From: an uncultured Anaerolineaceae bacterium
GTDB lineage: Bacteria > Chloroflexota > Anaerolineae > Anaerolineales > Anaerolineaceae
Length of the DNA stretch: 8,702 bases
Direction of reading: 5' to 3'
NCBI GenBank assembly: GCA_937890875.1
Contig: CALAEB010000510.1
Span: forward strand, 1-8,702
Shown: one piece after another, positions 1 to 7,043 of the stretch
Position numbering within the stretch: position 1 is the first letter of the stretch
Layout of the letters: each line of letters begins with the position of its first letter
Notes under the pieces: model-generated
The model's database searches: none
What the model saw: only the letters and a program-made list of their open reading frames with translations
What the model was told of the DNA's origin: nothing
Program-made: the position numbers and the translations under genes

Positions 1-1227
1 GGTCTGCCAGATCCCGGTAGAGCGGATCACCAGCTTATCCCGGTAGTCCTCAGCAATCTTGATTTCCTCATTCTCGTTAATAACATTGTTTTGACTGATG
101 CTTTGCAGGTTGGCAATGGTAATATTATGCCGAATATCATCAATCGCGTTCAGGCCCGCGCCTTTCCGGTCCTCCGTCAGATACATAATGCCTTTTTTAA
201 TCGCATCCGCTACGTCACGCAGTTCGATTTCTTTGCCATCTTTGAAAATTTTTCCGGTAATATTCTTTCCGTAAGCTTTTCCGAAAACGCTCATCGCCAG
301 TTCCGTCCGGCCCGAGCCCATCAGCCCCGCAAATCCGATGATCTCTCCCTTGCGGACGTTGAAGTGAGCATCCTCGATGACACGTTTTCCCTCATAGAGC
401 GGATGATATACATTCCAATTTTGTACTTCAAAGCATACTTCGCCGATATGGGACGTCCGCTTGGGATAACGGTCGGTCATCTCCCGGCCGACCATTCCTT
501 TAATCACCCGGTCCTGCGTAAACTCGTCAACGCCTTTATACAGCGTTTCGATGGTCGCACCGTCCCGGATGATCGTAATCGCGTCCGCGATCTGTTCCAC
601 CTCATTCAGTTTATGTGAGATGATGATACAGGTCACACCTTTCTCTTTCAGCCCGCGAATCAGATCCAGCAGATGGGCGCTGTCCTGATCGTTGAGCGAG
701 GCAGTCGGTTCATCCAAAATGAGCAGCCGGACATTCTTCGCCATCGCTTTCGCAATTTCAACCATCTGCTGTTTCCCGACTCCGATATCCTTGACCAGCG
801 TCTCCGGATTTTCGTCCAGACCTACTCTATTCAACATTTCAATTGCTTTATTATGACATTCATTCCAGTCGATCACGCGGAGCGGACCGACTTTACGGGC
901 CGTCTCGTTGCCAAGGAACATATTCTCGGCAATCGACAGATAAGGGATCAGCCCTAATTCCTGATGGATAATGACGATTCCAACCTTTTCGCTGTCGTTC
1001 AGATTATAAAATTTACATTCCTGCCCTTCGTAAATGATCTTCCCCTCATAAGTGCCGTAACCGTACCAACCGCTCAGAACATTCATAAGGGTCGATTTTC
1101 CGGCGCCGTTCTCGCCGACCAGCGCATGCACTTCTCCTTCTTTCACCTGAAAACTGACGTTATCAAGCGCGCGAACGCCCGGAAATTCTTTCGTTATGGA
1201 TTGCATCTCAAGAAGAATTTTCTCCAT
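1..1227 (-). CDS. gguA: ABC transporter ATP-binding protein, multiple-monosaccharide (GguA/MmsA) type, partial
   Basis: This is the cytoplasmic ATPase of a CUT2-family sugar importer with two fused nucleotide-binding domains. The 409 codons present show Walker A GENGAGKS (residues 38-45), Q-loop HQE (88-90), signature GVGKQQMVEIAKA (about 149-161), Walker B LLILDEP (about 168-174) and the H-loop ISHKLNE (about 204-210). A second domain starts near 290 with the degenerate P-loop GLMGSGRTE (about 301-309) and the TEDRKGAGL motif (about 351-359). The family is about 500 residues, so roughly 100 C-terminal residues lie beyond the left edge. The ATG at 1227 is chosen because MEKILLEM-SITKEFPGV aligns with the usual family N terminus. 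The wording matches the ChvE-GguAB subtype better than XylG. It follows chvE on the same strand; a GguB-like permease is expected next. Its start codon lies at the foot of a 36-bp inverted repeat, which could limit translation. Confidence 0.9.
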   Translation of the reverse strand, partial: MEKILLEMQSITKEFPGVRALDNVSFQVKEGEVHALVGENGAGKSTLMNVLSGWYGYGTYEGKIIYEGQECKFYNLNDSEKVGIVIIHQELGLIPYLSIAENMFLGNETARKVGPLRVIDWNECHNKAIEMLNRVGLDENPETLVKDIGVGKQQMVEIAKAMAKNVRLLILDEPTASLNDQDSAHLLDLIRGLKEKGVTCIIISHKLNEVEQIADAITIIRDGATIETLYKGVDEFTQDRVIKGMVGREMTDRYPKRTSHIGEVCFEVQNWNVYHPLYEGKRVIEDAHFNVRKGEIIGFAGLMGSGRTELAMSVFGKAYGKNITGKIFKDGKEIELRDVADAIKKGIMYLTEDRKGAGLNAIDDIRHNITIANLQSISQNNVINENEEIKIAEDYRDKLVIRSTGIWQT

Positions 1228-1328
1228 TCCGGAAAAAACTCCATATTTGCAAAATTTATTTGCAGACCTTCCGATTTGATTTCTTTGGATTGAAATAAAT
1301 TTTGCAAATATGGAGTTTTTTCCGGAAT
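1226..1328. repeat. Perfect 36-bp inverted repeat at the gguA start
   Basis: The arms 1226-1261 and 1293-1328 are exact reverse complements (36 of 36 bases), separated by a 31-nt spacer (1262-1292). The outer ends read ATTCCGGAAAAAACTCC on the plus strand and the inner ends are AT-rich (AAATTTATTT). In the minus-strand transcript this is a very long hairpin between chvE and gguA. Its 3' arm contains GGAG, the only Shine-Dalgarno-like sequence near gguA, and ends inside the gguA ATG. It could be an mRNA stabiliser for chvE, a translational brake on gguA, or a small palindromic insertion. No poly-U tail follows, so a simple terminator is not supported. Confidence 0.95.
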
Positions 1329-1395
1329 TGTATTTGTGAATCTGCAACCAATATTTCAACACATGAAAGCAAATACTGCAATTGCCAGAAGTATG

Positions 1396-1433
1396 AAGGC
1401 AGTGTGTCGCCAACCTGGTTTCCACACTGCCTT
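1396..1433 (-). repeat. Stem-loop downstream of chvE
   Basis: AAGGCAGTGTG (1396-1406) and CACACTGCCTT (1423-1433) form a perfect 11-bp stem with a 16-nt loop, about 30 nt after the chvE stop. In the minus-strand transcript no T-run follows the stem, so it looks more like a 3'-protecting intercistronic hairpin than an intrinsic terminator. Such structures are common after genes for abundant binding proteins. The 1329-1395 stretch around it shows no gene. Confidence 0.75.
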
Positions 1434-1461
1434 AAAGTCAGTCTAATAAATCAGCTGTGCC

Positions 1462-2520
1462 TTATTTCACTGTCAGCTGATCTTCGGTGTAATAACCGGA
1501 GTCGATTAACAGTTCTTTGTAGTTGTTGATATCCGCGAAGACCGGATCGTTCAGGTAGGACGGAACAACTTTGACGCCGTTGTCATAATCTGTGGTGTTG
1601 TTGACTTCAACTTCTTCACCGCTCAGGATCTGGCCGACCATTTCAACGGTCTTGGAGGCCAATGTGCGCGTATCTTTGAAGATGGACATTGACTGCTTAC
1701 CGTTGATAATATTGATGGTGTTCGGGATGTCGCAGTCCTGCCCGGTCAGAACCGGCCAGTTTTCTTCGGTGAAACCGGCAGCCGTCAGCGAATTGGCGAT
1801 GCCCAGCGCGAGGGAGTCATTCGGAGAAAGAACGACATCCAACGGCGTTCCGTCAGCATAGTAGCCATTGATCAGGTTGTCCATCCGGGCCTGTGCGTCA
1901 TCCGTACCCCAGCCAAGGATCGCAACCGTCTCGAAGTCCTTCTGTCCGGAAGGATTCACAAGTTTGCCGGCGTCAACGTACGGCTGCAGGACATCGATCG
2001 CACCCTGGTAGAACAGGTGAGCGTTGTTGTCGTCCGGGGAACCGCCGAAGTATTCAATGTTGAACGGGCCTTCCGCGTTTTCAAGATCCAAAGCTTCCAC
2101 AATGAAATCGCCCTGGAATTTACCGACCCGATAGTTGTCGAAGGAAGTATAGTAATCGACATATTCGGTACCGGTGATCAGACGATCGTAAGCGATCACA
2201 GGAATGCTGTTTTCGGAAGCGGTTTTCAGAACATCACCCAAAGCGCCGCCATCAATCGAAGCGATGACCAAAACTTTGACTTCGCTCAAAATCATATTTT
2301 CGATCTGAGAAATCTGAAGAGCAACGTCGTTGTTTGCGTATTCAAGGATGACTTCATAGCCGGCCGTTTCCAGCTGCGCCTTCATGTTTTGTCCATCCTG
2401 ATTCCAACGCTGGAGGCTGTTGGTAGGCATCGCAACGCCGACTAATTCACCTTCAGCGAAGGCGGGGACGGCAGAAATAAGAACTGCTAATGCAAACAAA
2501 ACAACTATTAACTTTTTCAT
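1462..2520 (-). CDS. chvE: Periplasmic sugar-binding protein, ChvE type
   Basis: This is the solute-binding component of a monosaccharide ABC importer (352 aa, normal length for ChvE/XylF-like proteins; Peripla_BP_4 fold). Residues 1-22 are a signal peptide: MKK, a hydrophobic core, then a type I cleavage site AFA|EGE. There is no lipobox cysteine, so the mature protein should be soluble in a periplasm. ChvE-like blocks follow: AYDRLI (110-115), FGGSPDDNN (158-166), TGQDCD (259-264), YDNGVKVVPSYL (312-323) and the C-terminal SGYYTEDQ. The ATG at 2520 has a strong ribosome site, AAAGGAG, 8 nt upstream. It lies 286 nt after xylB and upstream of gguA. Family members bind several aldoses, including xylose, glucose, galactose and arabinose. 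The xylA/xylB context suggests xylose here, but specificity cannot be read from sequence. Confidence 0.92.
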   Translation of the reverse strand: MKKLIVVLFALAVLISAVPAFAEGELVGVAMPTNSLQRWNQDGQNMKAQLETAGYEVILEYANNDVALQISQIENMILSEVKVLVIASIDGGALGDVLKTASENSIPVIAYDRLITGTEYVDYYTSFDNYRVGKFQGDFIVEALDLENAEGPFNIEYFGGSPDDNNAHLFYQGAIDVLQPYVDAGKLVNPSGQKDFETVAILGWGTDDAQARMDNLINGYYADGTPLDVVLSPNDSLALGIANSLTAAGFTEENWPVLTGQDCDIPNTINIINGKQSMSIFKDTRTLASKTVEMVGQILSGEEVEVNNTTDYDNGVKVVPSYLNDPVFADINNYKELLIDSGYYTEDQLTVK

Positions 2521-2543
2521 CTATACATCTCCTTTGTTTAGTG

Positions 2544-2565
2544 TTACACCGGGGTTCCGGTGTAA
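2544..2565. promoter_or_regulatory. Inverted repeat in the chvE leader
   Basis: TTACACCGG (2544-2552) and CCGGTGTAA (2557-2565) are perfect 9-bp arms around a 4-nt loop (GGTT). The element ends 23 nt before the chvE ATG and 8 nt before its Shine-Dalgarno sequence. A TAAAAT -10-like hexamer (2565-2570, minus) abuts it. It could be a DNA operator overlapping the start of transcription, or an mRNA hairpin if transcription starts further upstream. No protein can be assigned. Confidence 0.6.
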
Positions 2566-2608
2566 TTTTAACATCCGACAAATTTCAAACACCTGTCAAT
2601 TTTAACAT
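2564..2608 (-). repeat. Two 11-bp direct repeats upstream of chvE
   Basis: On the minus strand ATGTTAAAATT occurs at 2608-2598 and again at 2574-2564, spaced 34 bp apart. Both copies contain a TTAAAAT -10-like core, and TTGACA (2599-2594) overlaps the end of the upstream copy. TTGACA is 23 nt from the downstream TAAAAT, too far for a standard promoter, so the chvE promoter cannot be placed confidently. The repeats could be paired regulator sites or alternative -10 elements. Confidence 0.45.
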
Positions 2609-2806
2609 TATTTCGTAATCCGCAATGGTTCAAAAATTTAACCCAAAAGCGTCAAAACCGCTTCGCTCCCGAGATTCATCTTCCTGAATTGATTCTCGTT
2701 GGCATTTTTTGCACACATAACATGAAGAAAATCTTACGAATTGGTGACTTTTTTCAAAGCCCTCTGCCGGATTCCCTTCAGATCAGCCGGATCAGCAAAA
2801 CCGGCC

Positions 2807-4241
2807 TCACAATGCGGCCAAGCGAACAAACGAATCCTTCAAATCACGGTAAAGCTGCTGATAAAGCGGGTAAGCGCGGTCATAGTACGCTGCACTTGCA
2901 TCAAGCGGATTCTGGATAACATCCCCATGAATCAAAGCTTCACAGGCTTCGGGGACAGAACCGTATAATCCGGTCCCCACACCGGCCAATATCGCCACGC
3001 CTAACGCGGGTCCTTCTTTGGTGTCCACAGTTTTGACCGGGCAGTGGAAATTATCCGCCAGCATCTGCCGCCACAGCGGACCGCGTCCGCCGCCGCCGGT
3101 CACCATCATTTCTTTCGGTTCGATATTCATTCCGCGCAGAATGCTGATGCTGTCGCGCAGCGAATAACTGACGCCTTCCATCACCGCCCGGATCAGATGC
3201 GGACGCTGATGAATTCCGGATAACCCGAAGAAAACCCCGCGGCAATTCGGATCCAGATGCGGCGTCCTTTCGCCGTTCAGATAAGGCAGGTAGATCAAAC
3301 GATCGGATCCCGGGGCAATTTTCTCAGCCTCAGCGCCCATCACAACATAAGGATCGACGCCCTGTTTTTCGGCTTCCGCCATCTCGGGAATGCAAACGGT
3401 ATCCCGCAGCCATTTCAGCGAAAGTCCGGCTGCCTGATGGACCCCCATCACATGCCACGCGCCGGGGACGGCGCAGCAGAAGGTGTGAACTCTGCCCAGC
3501 GGATCGATCGAAATATTCGAAGAATGCGCATAAACGACGCCGGATGAACCGATGGTGGTAAAAGCCAGCCCGTCCCGCACGACGCCGGTGCCGACAGCCG
3601 CCGCCGCATTATCGCCGGCTCCGCCGACAACCGGTGTGCCTGCCTTCAGTCCGGTCTCGGCCGCAGCGCCGGACGTGAGAACGCCGGTCACTTCAGGAGA
3701 CTCGTAAACCTTTCCGAGCAGTGATTCGTCAATCGACAGTTTTTCCAGCACTTCAGCCGACCAGCAGCGATTGGGTACATCCAGAAGCTGCATGCCGGAA
3801 GCATCCGAAACCTCTGTAGCGAATTCGCCGGTCAGCTTATAGCGGACAAAGTCCTTGGGCAGCAGGATGTGGGCGCATTTTTCATAGATTTCCGGTTCAT
3901 TGTTGCGCACCCACAGAATTTTTGAAGCGGTGAATCCGGTCAGAGCCGGATTCGCCGTGATCGCAATTAATCGTTCCGCGCCCACCCGTTCGGTAATCTG
4001 TTCGCATTCCTTCGCAGTCCGCTGGTCGGACCAGATAATCGAACGCCGCAGCACATTGCCGGCTTTGTCCAGCATCACCAGCCCATGCATTTGGCCGGAA
4101 ATCCCCAGCCCTTTGATTTCAGCCGGGTCCACGCCGCTCTGCGAGATCACAGCGGAAATGCTGGTCTTCGCGGCGTGCCACCAGTCTTCCGGTTCCTTTC
4201 GTCCCGGACGTACCGAGATCCACGCCAATTAAGTAAGCCAT
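2807..4241 (-). pseudogene. xylB: Xylulokinase with a 5' internal deletion and frameshift
   Basis: This is an FGGY-family xylulokinase (D-xylulose + ATP to D-xylulose 5-phosphate). The natural start is the ATG at 4241, which gives MAYLIGVDLGTSGTK, the phosphate-1 ATP-binding motif of the family. Directly afterwards (about 4197) the kinase homology resumes at EPEDWW in another frame. About 30 residues that normally separate these blocks are absent. The ATG frame then hits TGA after 40 codons (4119). The remaining frame is open from a TTG at 4228 to the TGA at 2807 and is otherwise intact: GISGQMHGL (substrate site), LLPKDF, VGGAGDNAAAAVG (catalytic Asp), YLNGERTPHLDPNCRGVFFGL (FGGY signature) and VTGGGGRGPLWRQML. 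A protein begun at the TTG would lack the ATP phosphate-binding loop. xylB follows the xylA stop by 4 nt, so coupling is likely. This is either a genuine lesion or an assembly error. Confidence 0.85.
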
Positions 4242-4245
4242 AGGG

Positions 4246-5556
4246 TTATCCGAACATGACCTGATTGAGGATGCCTTCCAGATATTCCTGGCGTCCGCTC
4301 TTATTCGTCTTTACATCGCCCATCTCAAGCGCATACTTTTCAAGTTCCTGAATGGTAACCGTGCCGTCGACGATCCGCTTGCCGATCCCGCTGTCATAGC
4401 TGGCATAGCGCTCTTCGACAAACCGGTCGATCCGCCCGTCTTGAATGATTTTGTCCGCGACACGCAGACCCAGCGCCATGGTATCCATTCCCATAATATG
4501 CGAAATAAAGACATCCTGCGGCTCAAAGGATGGACGGCGCGCCTTGGAATCAAAATTCAGGCCGCCGGAGGTGAACCCGCCCGCCTTGATGATTTCGTAC
4601 ATCGCCAGTGTGGCATCATAGACGTCATGCGGGAATTGATCCGTATCCCAGCCCAGCAGCAGGTCCCCGATATTCGCATCGACGGAACCGAACCGGCCTT
4701 CCGTCCGGGCGACCCGCAGTTCATGCTGGAACGTATGTCCGGCGAGCGTCGCGTGATTTGCTTCCAGATTCAATTTCATGTCCAGGTTATATTTGCGGAG
4801 AAAGCCGATCACGGTAGCCGCGTCAAAATCATACTGGTGTTTGGTCGGTTCCTTCGGTTTCGGTTCGATGTAATACGTTCCTTTGAAACCGATGCTGTGT
4901 CCGTAATCTGTTGTCAAATGGAGGAACCGGGCCATATTATCCAGTTCCAGCCCCATGTTGGTATTTAACAATGTTTCGTAACCTTCCCGTCCGCCCCAGA
5001 ATGTGTAACCGGAGGCGTTTAAACGGACGGAAATTTCAAGAGCTTTTTTCACCTGCGCCGCTGCATAAGCGAAGACATCCGCATTGCAGGAAGTGCCCGC
5101 GCCGTGCATAAAACGCGGATTATTGAACAAGTTCGCGGTTCCCCAAAGCAGTTTCTTGTCGTATTCTTTCATCAATTGTTCAAAGAGATCCGCAATCTCA
5201 TCCAGCTGCCGGTTGGTCTCACTCAGCGTCGCCCCTTCCGGCGCGATATCCCGGTCATGGAACGCAAAAAATTCGATGCCTAATTTGTCGATGATCTCAA
5301 AAAAGGCATACACCTTGGCTTTCGCGATTTTCATCGGGTCTGTCTCGCCAAAGGTCTTATCCGCCGTCGCAACGCCGAACATGTCCACGCCGGCGGCACA
5401 GATGGTGTGCCAATAAGCGGCGGAAAATCGCAGGTGGTCTTTCATTGCCTTTCCGGCAATCATCTCTTCAGGATTGTAATATTTATAGGCAAGCGGGTTA
5501 TCGCTTTTCGGGCCTTCGTACTTGATTTTTGGTATATCCGGGTAGTACGCTTTCAT
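4246..5556 (-). CDS. xylA: Xylose isomerase (group II)
   Basis: This enzyme interconverts D-xylose and D-xylulose in the cytoplasm (EC 5.3.1.5). It has 436 aa, the usual length of the long Clostridium/Thermotoga/Bacteroides-type enzymes. All catalytic and metal residues appear in place: FHDRD with H100 and D103; [14 protein letters not shown] with E231 and K233; [12 protein letters not shown] with E265 and H268; D293 in SVDANIGD; D304 and D306 in GWDTDQFP; D336 in GLNFDSK. The ATG at 5556 is preceded by GGGAAAGGAAAAT, a good purine-rich ribosome site, and the N terminus [12 protein letters not shown] is typical. It is the first gene of the leftward unit, with a promoter at 5626-5655 and a palindromic operator in its leader. 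It is likely repressed by the LacI-type protein encoded at 5922-6947. Confidence 0.97.
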   Translation of the reverse strand: MKAYYPDIPKIKYEGPKSDNPLAYKYYNPEEMIAGKAMKDHLRFSAAYWHTICAAGVDMFGVATADKTFGETDPMKIAKAKVYAFFEIIDKLGIEFFAFHDRDIAPEGATLSETNRQLDEIADLFEQLMKEYDKKLLWGTANLFNNPRFMHGAGTSCNADVFAYAAAQVKKALEISVRLNASGYTFWGGREGYETLLNTNMGLELDNMARFLHLTTDYGHSIGFKGTYYIEPKPKEPTKHQYDFDAATVIGFLRKYNLDMKLNLEANHATLAGHTFQHELRVARTEGRFGSVDANIGDLLLGWDTDQFPHDVYDATLAMYEIIKAGGFTSGGLNFDSKARRPSFEPQDVFISHIMGMDTMALGLRVADKIIQDGRIDRFVEERYASYDSGIGKRIVDGTVTIQELEKYALEMGDVKTNKSGRQEYLEGILNQVMFG

Positions 5557-5596
5557 ATTTTCCTTTCCCTATGTGTTTAATTCATCGAACGTGACG

Positions 5597-5614
5597 ATCG
5601 TGCACGTGCACGAT
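5597..5614. promoter_or_regulatory. 18-bp palindromic operator for xylA
   Basis: ATCGTGCACGTGCACGAT is a perfect palindrome with a central CG, the hallmark of LacI/GalR-family operators. It begins about 12 bp downstream of the predicted -10 of the xylA promoter, so a bound repressor would block initiation or early elongation. The obvious candidate ligand is the LacI-family protein encoded next door (5922-6947). The assignment is inferred from position and symmetry. No second copy of this exact palindrome was found in the window. Confidence 0.8.
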
Positions 5615-5625
5615 GCCATTTGTTA

Positions 5626-5655
5626 ATTGTACATCGCTTGAGAAGGCACAGTCAA
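5626..5655 (-). promoter_or_regulatory. xylA promoter, sigma-70-like
   Basis: On the minus strand TTGACT (-35, 5655-5650) and TACAAT (-10, 5631-5626) each match five of six consensus bases, with an 18-bp spacer. Transcription would start near 5619, about 60 nt before the xylA ATG and just upstream of the palindrome at 5597-5614. Confidence 0.78.
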
Positions 5656-5662
5656 TCTGTAA

Positions 5663-5687
5663 AATGTCATCTTTGTCTTATGACATT
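5663..5687. promoter_or_regulatory. Spaced inverted repeat upstream of the xylA -35
   Basis: AATGTCAT (5663-5670) and ATGACATT (5680-5687) are perfect 8-bp arms separated by 9 nt. The centre is about 56 bp upstream of the predicted xylA transcription start, a common position for an activator dimer. It does not match the CRP (TGTGA-N6-TCACA) or cre consensus, so no regulator is proposed. Confidence 0.5.
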
Positions 5688-5690
5688 GGA

Positions 5691-5723
5691 CAATTCGAAT
5701 TTCGAAGATCATTCCCGAATAAA
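5691..5723 (+). repeat. Partial, degenerate copy of the dispersed repeat (fragment C)
   Basis: CAATTCGA at 5691 and CGAATAAA at 5716 are 25 nt apart, exactly as in repeat copy B (7103 and 7128). The bases between are only partly conserved. A second fragment in the opposite orientation lies at 5753-5774. It shares CCAATTCCG with copy A (5895-5903) and aligns with it over about 22 nt with one gap. Both fragments lack the adjoining hairpin. Confidence 0.45.
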
Positions 5724-5818
5724 TAACGGCGGAAAAAGAAAATTTCAGCAAGGAATATTCCAATTCCGGATCGCAATCAAAAGCAGCCGCAGTGCGCAGC
5801 GTTTCGGGGAAGATTCTT

Positions 5819-5909
5819 TGTTGTTCTTTTGTTGTTGCGCTCCGCGCAACAACAAAAGAACAACAGGTTCTACCTCTTTATTCGAAAAGAATGTCCAATT
5901 CCGAATTGC
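5819..5909 (-). repeat. Dispersed palindromic repeat, copy A
   Basis: Read on the minus strand, the element starts GCAATTCGG (5909), continues through TTTCGAATAAAGAGG (5887-5873), then 7 nt later enters a perfect 22-bp-arm hairpin (5819-5840 and 5844-5865) with a 3-nt loop. The arm contains TTGTTCTTTTGTTGTTGCGC. It lies just after the stop codon of the regulator gene and could stabilise or end that transcript, although no T-run follows. Copy B (7102-7194) is related and inverted with respect to it. Confidence 0.85.
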
Positions 5910-5921
5910 GGTCAGGGAAGA

Positions 5922-6947
5922 CTAAACGTTATATTTGATTTTTATATTCAATTCAGTGTAAATATGGTCCGAATCAGGATAATGATCGTTCAGAAGCACT
6001 TCGAAAAGCGTCTTAATGCTCAGATAGCCCTGTTCATAAGGCTGCTGACAGATGGTTGACTGAATGATGCCTTTTTTAATACCTTCAATCGCGGCAGGCG
6101 TCATGTCAAAAGTAAAAATCTTCAGGCGATTCTCCAGCCCCAGTTCGCAGACAGCCTGCAGTCCGCCGACAACGCCTCCGGCAATAAAACACAGCGTGTC
6201 GATTTCCTTATGTTCGGACAGCATCTTCATCGTCATCTGATAAGAGACTTCCTCATCGTCTCCGGCCTCAAGCACTTTGACAATCCTGCACTCGGGATAG
6301 GCTTCGCTCAACACGTGGCGGCAGCCCTCCACCCGTTTTTGGGCTCCTTCCAGCACGCTTAGACAGGTGATAACGCCGACCAGCGCTTTTCCGCCGGTCA
6401 CGTAACCGATCATCCCGCCCAGCGTTTCGCCGCTCTTATAGTAGTCACAGCCGACATAGGCGATGTAATTCACTTCCGCCAGATCAAGGTTGAAGCAGAC
6501 CACCGGAATACCTTCGCCGATCATCTCATTCAGCGTGTCCCGCACTTTCGGGTCGCTCACCGGAGTAATCGCCAGCGCATCCAGCCCTTTCTTCCGAAGC
6601 GATTCGATCAGCTCCAGCTGCTGTTGGGGATTATATCCTTTCATCTTCAACACTTTCACCGTGATCCCAAAATCGAAGTATTCCTGCCTGGCAGCTTCAA
6701 TCCCAGCCAAAACATCGTCAAAGAATAAGTTCCCTTCGCTGCAGATTACCACACCGATCACGGTTACCCGCCGGTGCGTCGCCAGCGCTTTGGCCACCAC
6801 ATTCGGTTTATATCCCATCTCATCAGCAATTTTTCTGATGCGCTGCGCAACTTCATAATTCACGCCCGGCCGGTCATTCAGCGCCCGGTCCACAGTGCCT
6901 CTGGAAACTTTTGCAATTTTGGCAATTTCTTTGATCGATCCGGTCAT
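5922..6947 (-). CDS. LacI-family transcriptional regulator
   Basis: This 341-aa DNA-binding sugar sensor is probably the regulator of the flanking pentose genes. Residues 4-23 form the helix-turn-helix (IKEIAKIAKVSRGTVDRAL), followed by GYKPNVVAKALATHRR (45-60), which contains the hinge helix. Residues from 61 form a periplasmic-binding-protein-type effector domain: VIGVVICSEGNLFFDDVLAG, PVVCFNLDL, YVGCDYYKSG, FTFDMTPAAIEGI and a C terminus with TICQQPYEQGYLSIK. The ATG at 6947 has a weak AGGAAAAG ribosome site about 10 nt upstream and starts directly at the HTH. The gene sits between the leftward xyl unit and the rightward lyx unit. It has its own predicted promoter (7044-7072). The effector is probably a pentose or its phosphate, which is inference. 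Repeat copies A and B bracket the gene in inverted orientation. Confidence 0.92.
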   Translation of the reverse strand: MTGSIKEIAKIAKVSRGTVDRALNDRPGVNYEVAQRIRKIADEMGYKPNVVAKALATHRRVTVIGVVICSEGNLFFDDVLAGIEAARQEYFDFGITVKVLKMKGYNPQQQLELIESLRKKGLDALAITPVSDPKVRDTLNEMIGEGIPVVCFNLDLAEVNYIAYVGCDYYKSGETLGGMIGYVTGGKALVGVITCLSVLEGAQKRVEGCRHVLSEAYPECRIVKVLEAGDDEEVSYQMTMKMLSEHKEIDTLCFIAGGVVGGLQAVCELGLENRLKIFTFDMTPAAIEGIKKGIIQSTICQQPYEQGYLSIKTLFEVLLNDHYPDSDHIYTELNIKIKYNV

Positions 6948-7043
6948 TTCAGTTTCTTTTCCTGTTCACTCCGCTCCGGCGGATTCCCGTCACTTTGAGA
7001 ATCAAATACGCAAGGCCACGGTTAAACCCGTCTTTTTTTACAT

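Larger units (their letters stand above)
2521..2806. other. Intergenic region xylB-chvE
   Basis: This 286-nt gap has no supported gene on either strand. It holds the chvE ribosome site (2529-2535), the inverted repeat at 2544-2565 and the direct repeats at 2564-2608. A weak imperfect stem (CGAGA at about 2672, TCTCG at about 2696) is visible, but no convincing intrinsic terminator follows xylB. Read-through from xylB into chvE is therefore possible. Confidence 0.6.
5557..5921. other. Regulatory and repeat-rich intergenic region xylA-regulator
   Basis: This 365-nt gap has no supported gene. From right to left it contains repeat copy A with its hairpin (5819-5909), repeat fragments (5691-5723 and 5753-5774), a spaced inverted repeat (5663-5687), the xylA promoter (5626-5655), the 18-bp palindrome (5597-5614) and the xylA ribosome site. 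An open frame across 5620-5925 on the plus strand overlaps these elements and has no protein-like features. Confidence 0.7.

Noticed and set aside
1226..1328. 36-bp inverted repeat as an invertible promoter switch or CRISPR-like unit
   Set aside because: Only one pair of arms with a 31-nt spacer that shows no promoter hexamers; no recombinase gene or repeat array is in the window.
2017..2445. 142-codon plus-strand frame opposite chvE
   Set aside because: Shadow of the chvE coding sequence; no ribosome site, and chvE is a clear full-length family member.
2594..2599. TTGACA on the minus strand as the chvE -35
   Set aside because: No -10 at 16-18 bp; the nearest TAAAAT is 23 bp away. The hexamer is noted only within the direct-repeat entry.
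2689..2968. Small plus-strand frames between chvE and xylB
   Set aside because: They overlap the xylB 3' end antisense and have no recognisable domain or ribosome site.
2807..4228. xylB as an intact 473-aa gene starting at TTG 4228
   Set aside because: The first ten residues do not match any kinase start, while a perfect family N terminus lies 13 nt upstream in another frame. The protein would lack the ATP phosphate-binding loop.
5819..5865. Hairpin A as an intrinsic terminator for the regulator gene
   Set aside because: The stem is long but no T-run follows it on the minus strand, and the same element occurs at 7146-7194 upstream of a gene start. A repeat family explains both better.
5620..5925. 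Open reading frame of 101 codons on the plus strand
   Set aside because: It runs through the xylA promoter, the spaced dyad and the copy A hairpin; its product is low-complexity (LLFFCCC..., RNNKRTT) because it translates the palindrome. It has no ribosome site or recognisable domain.
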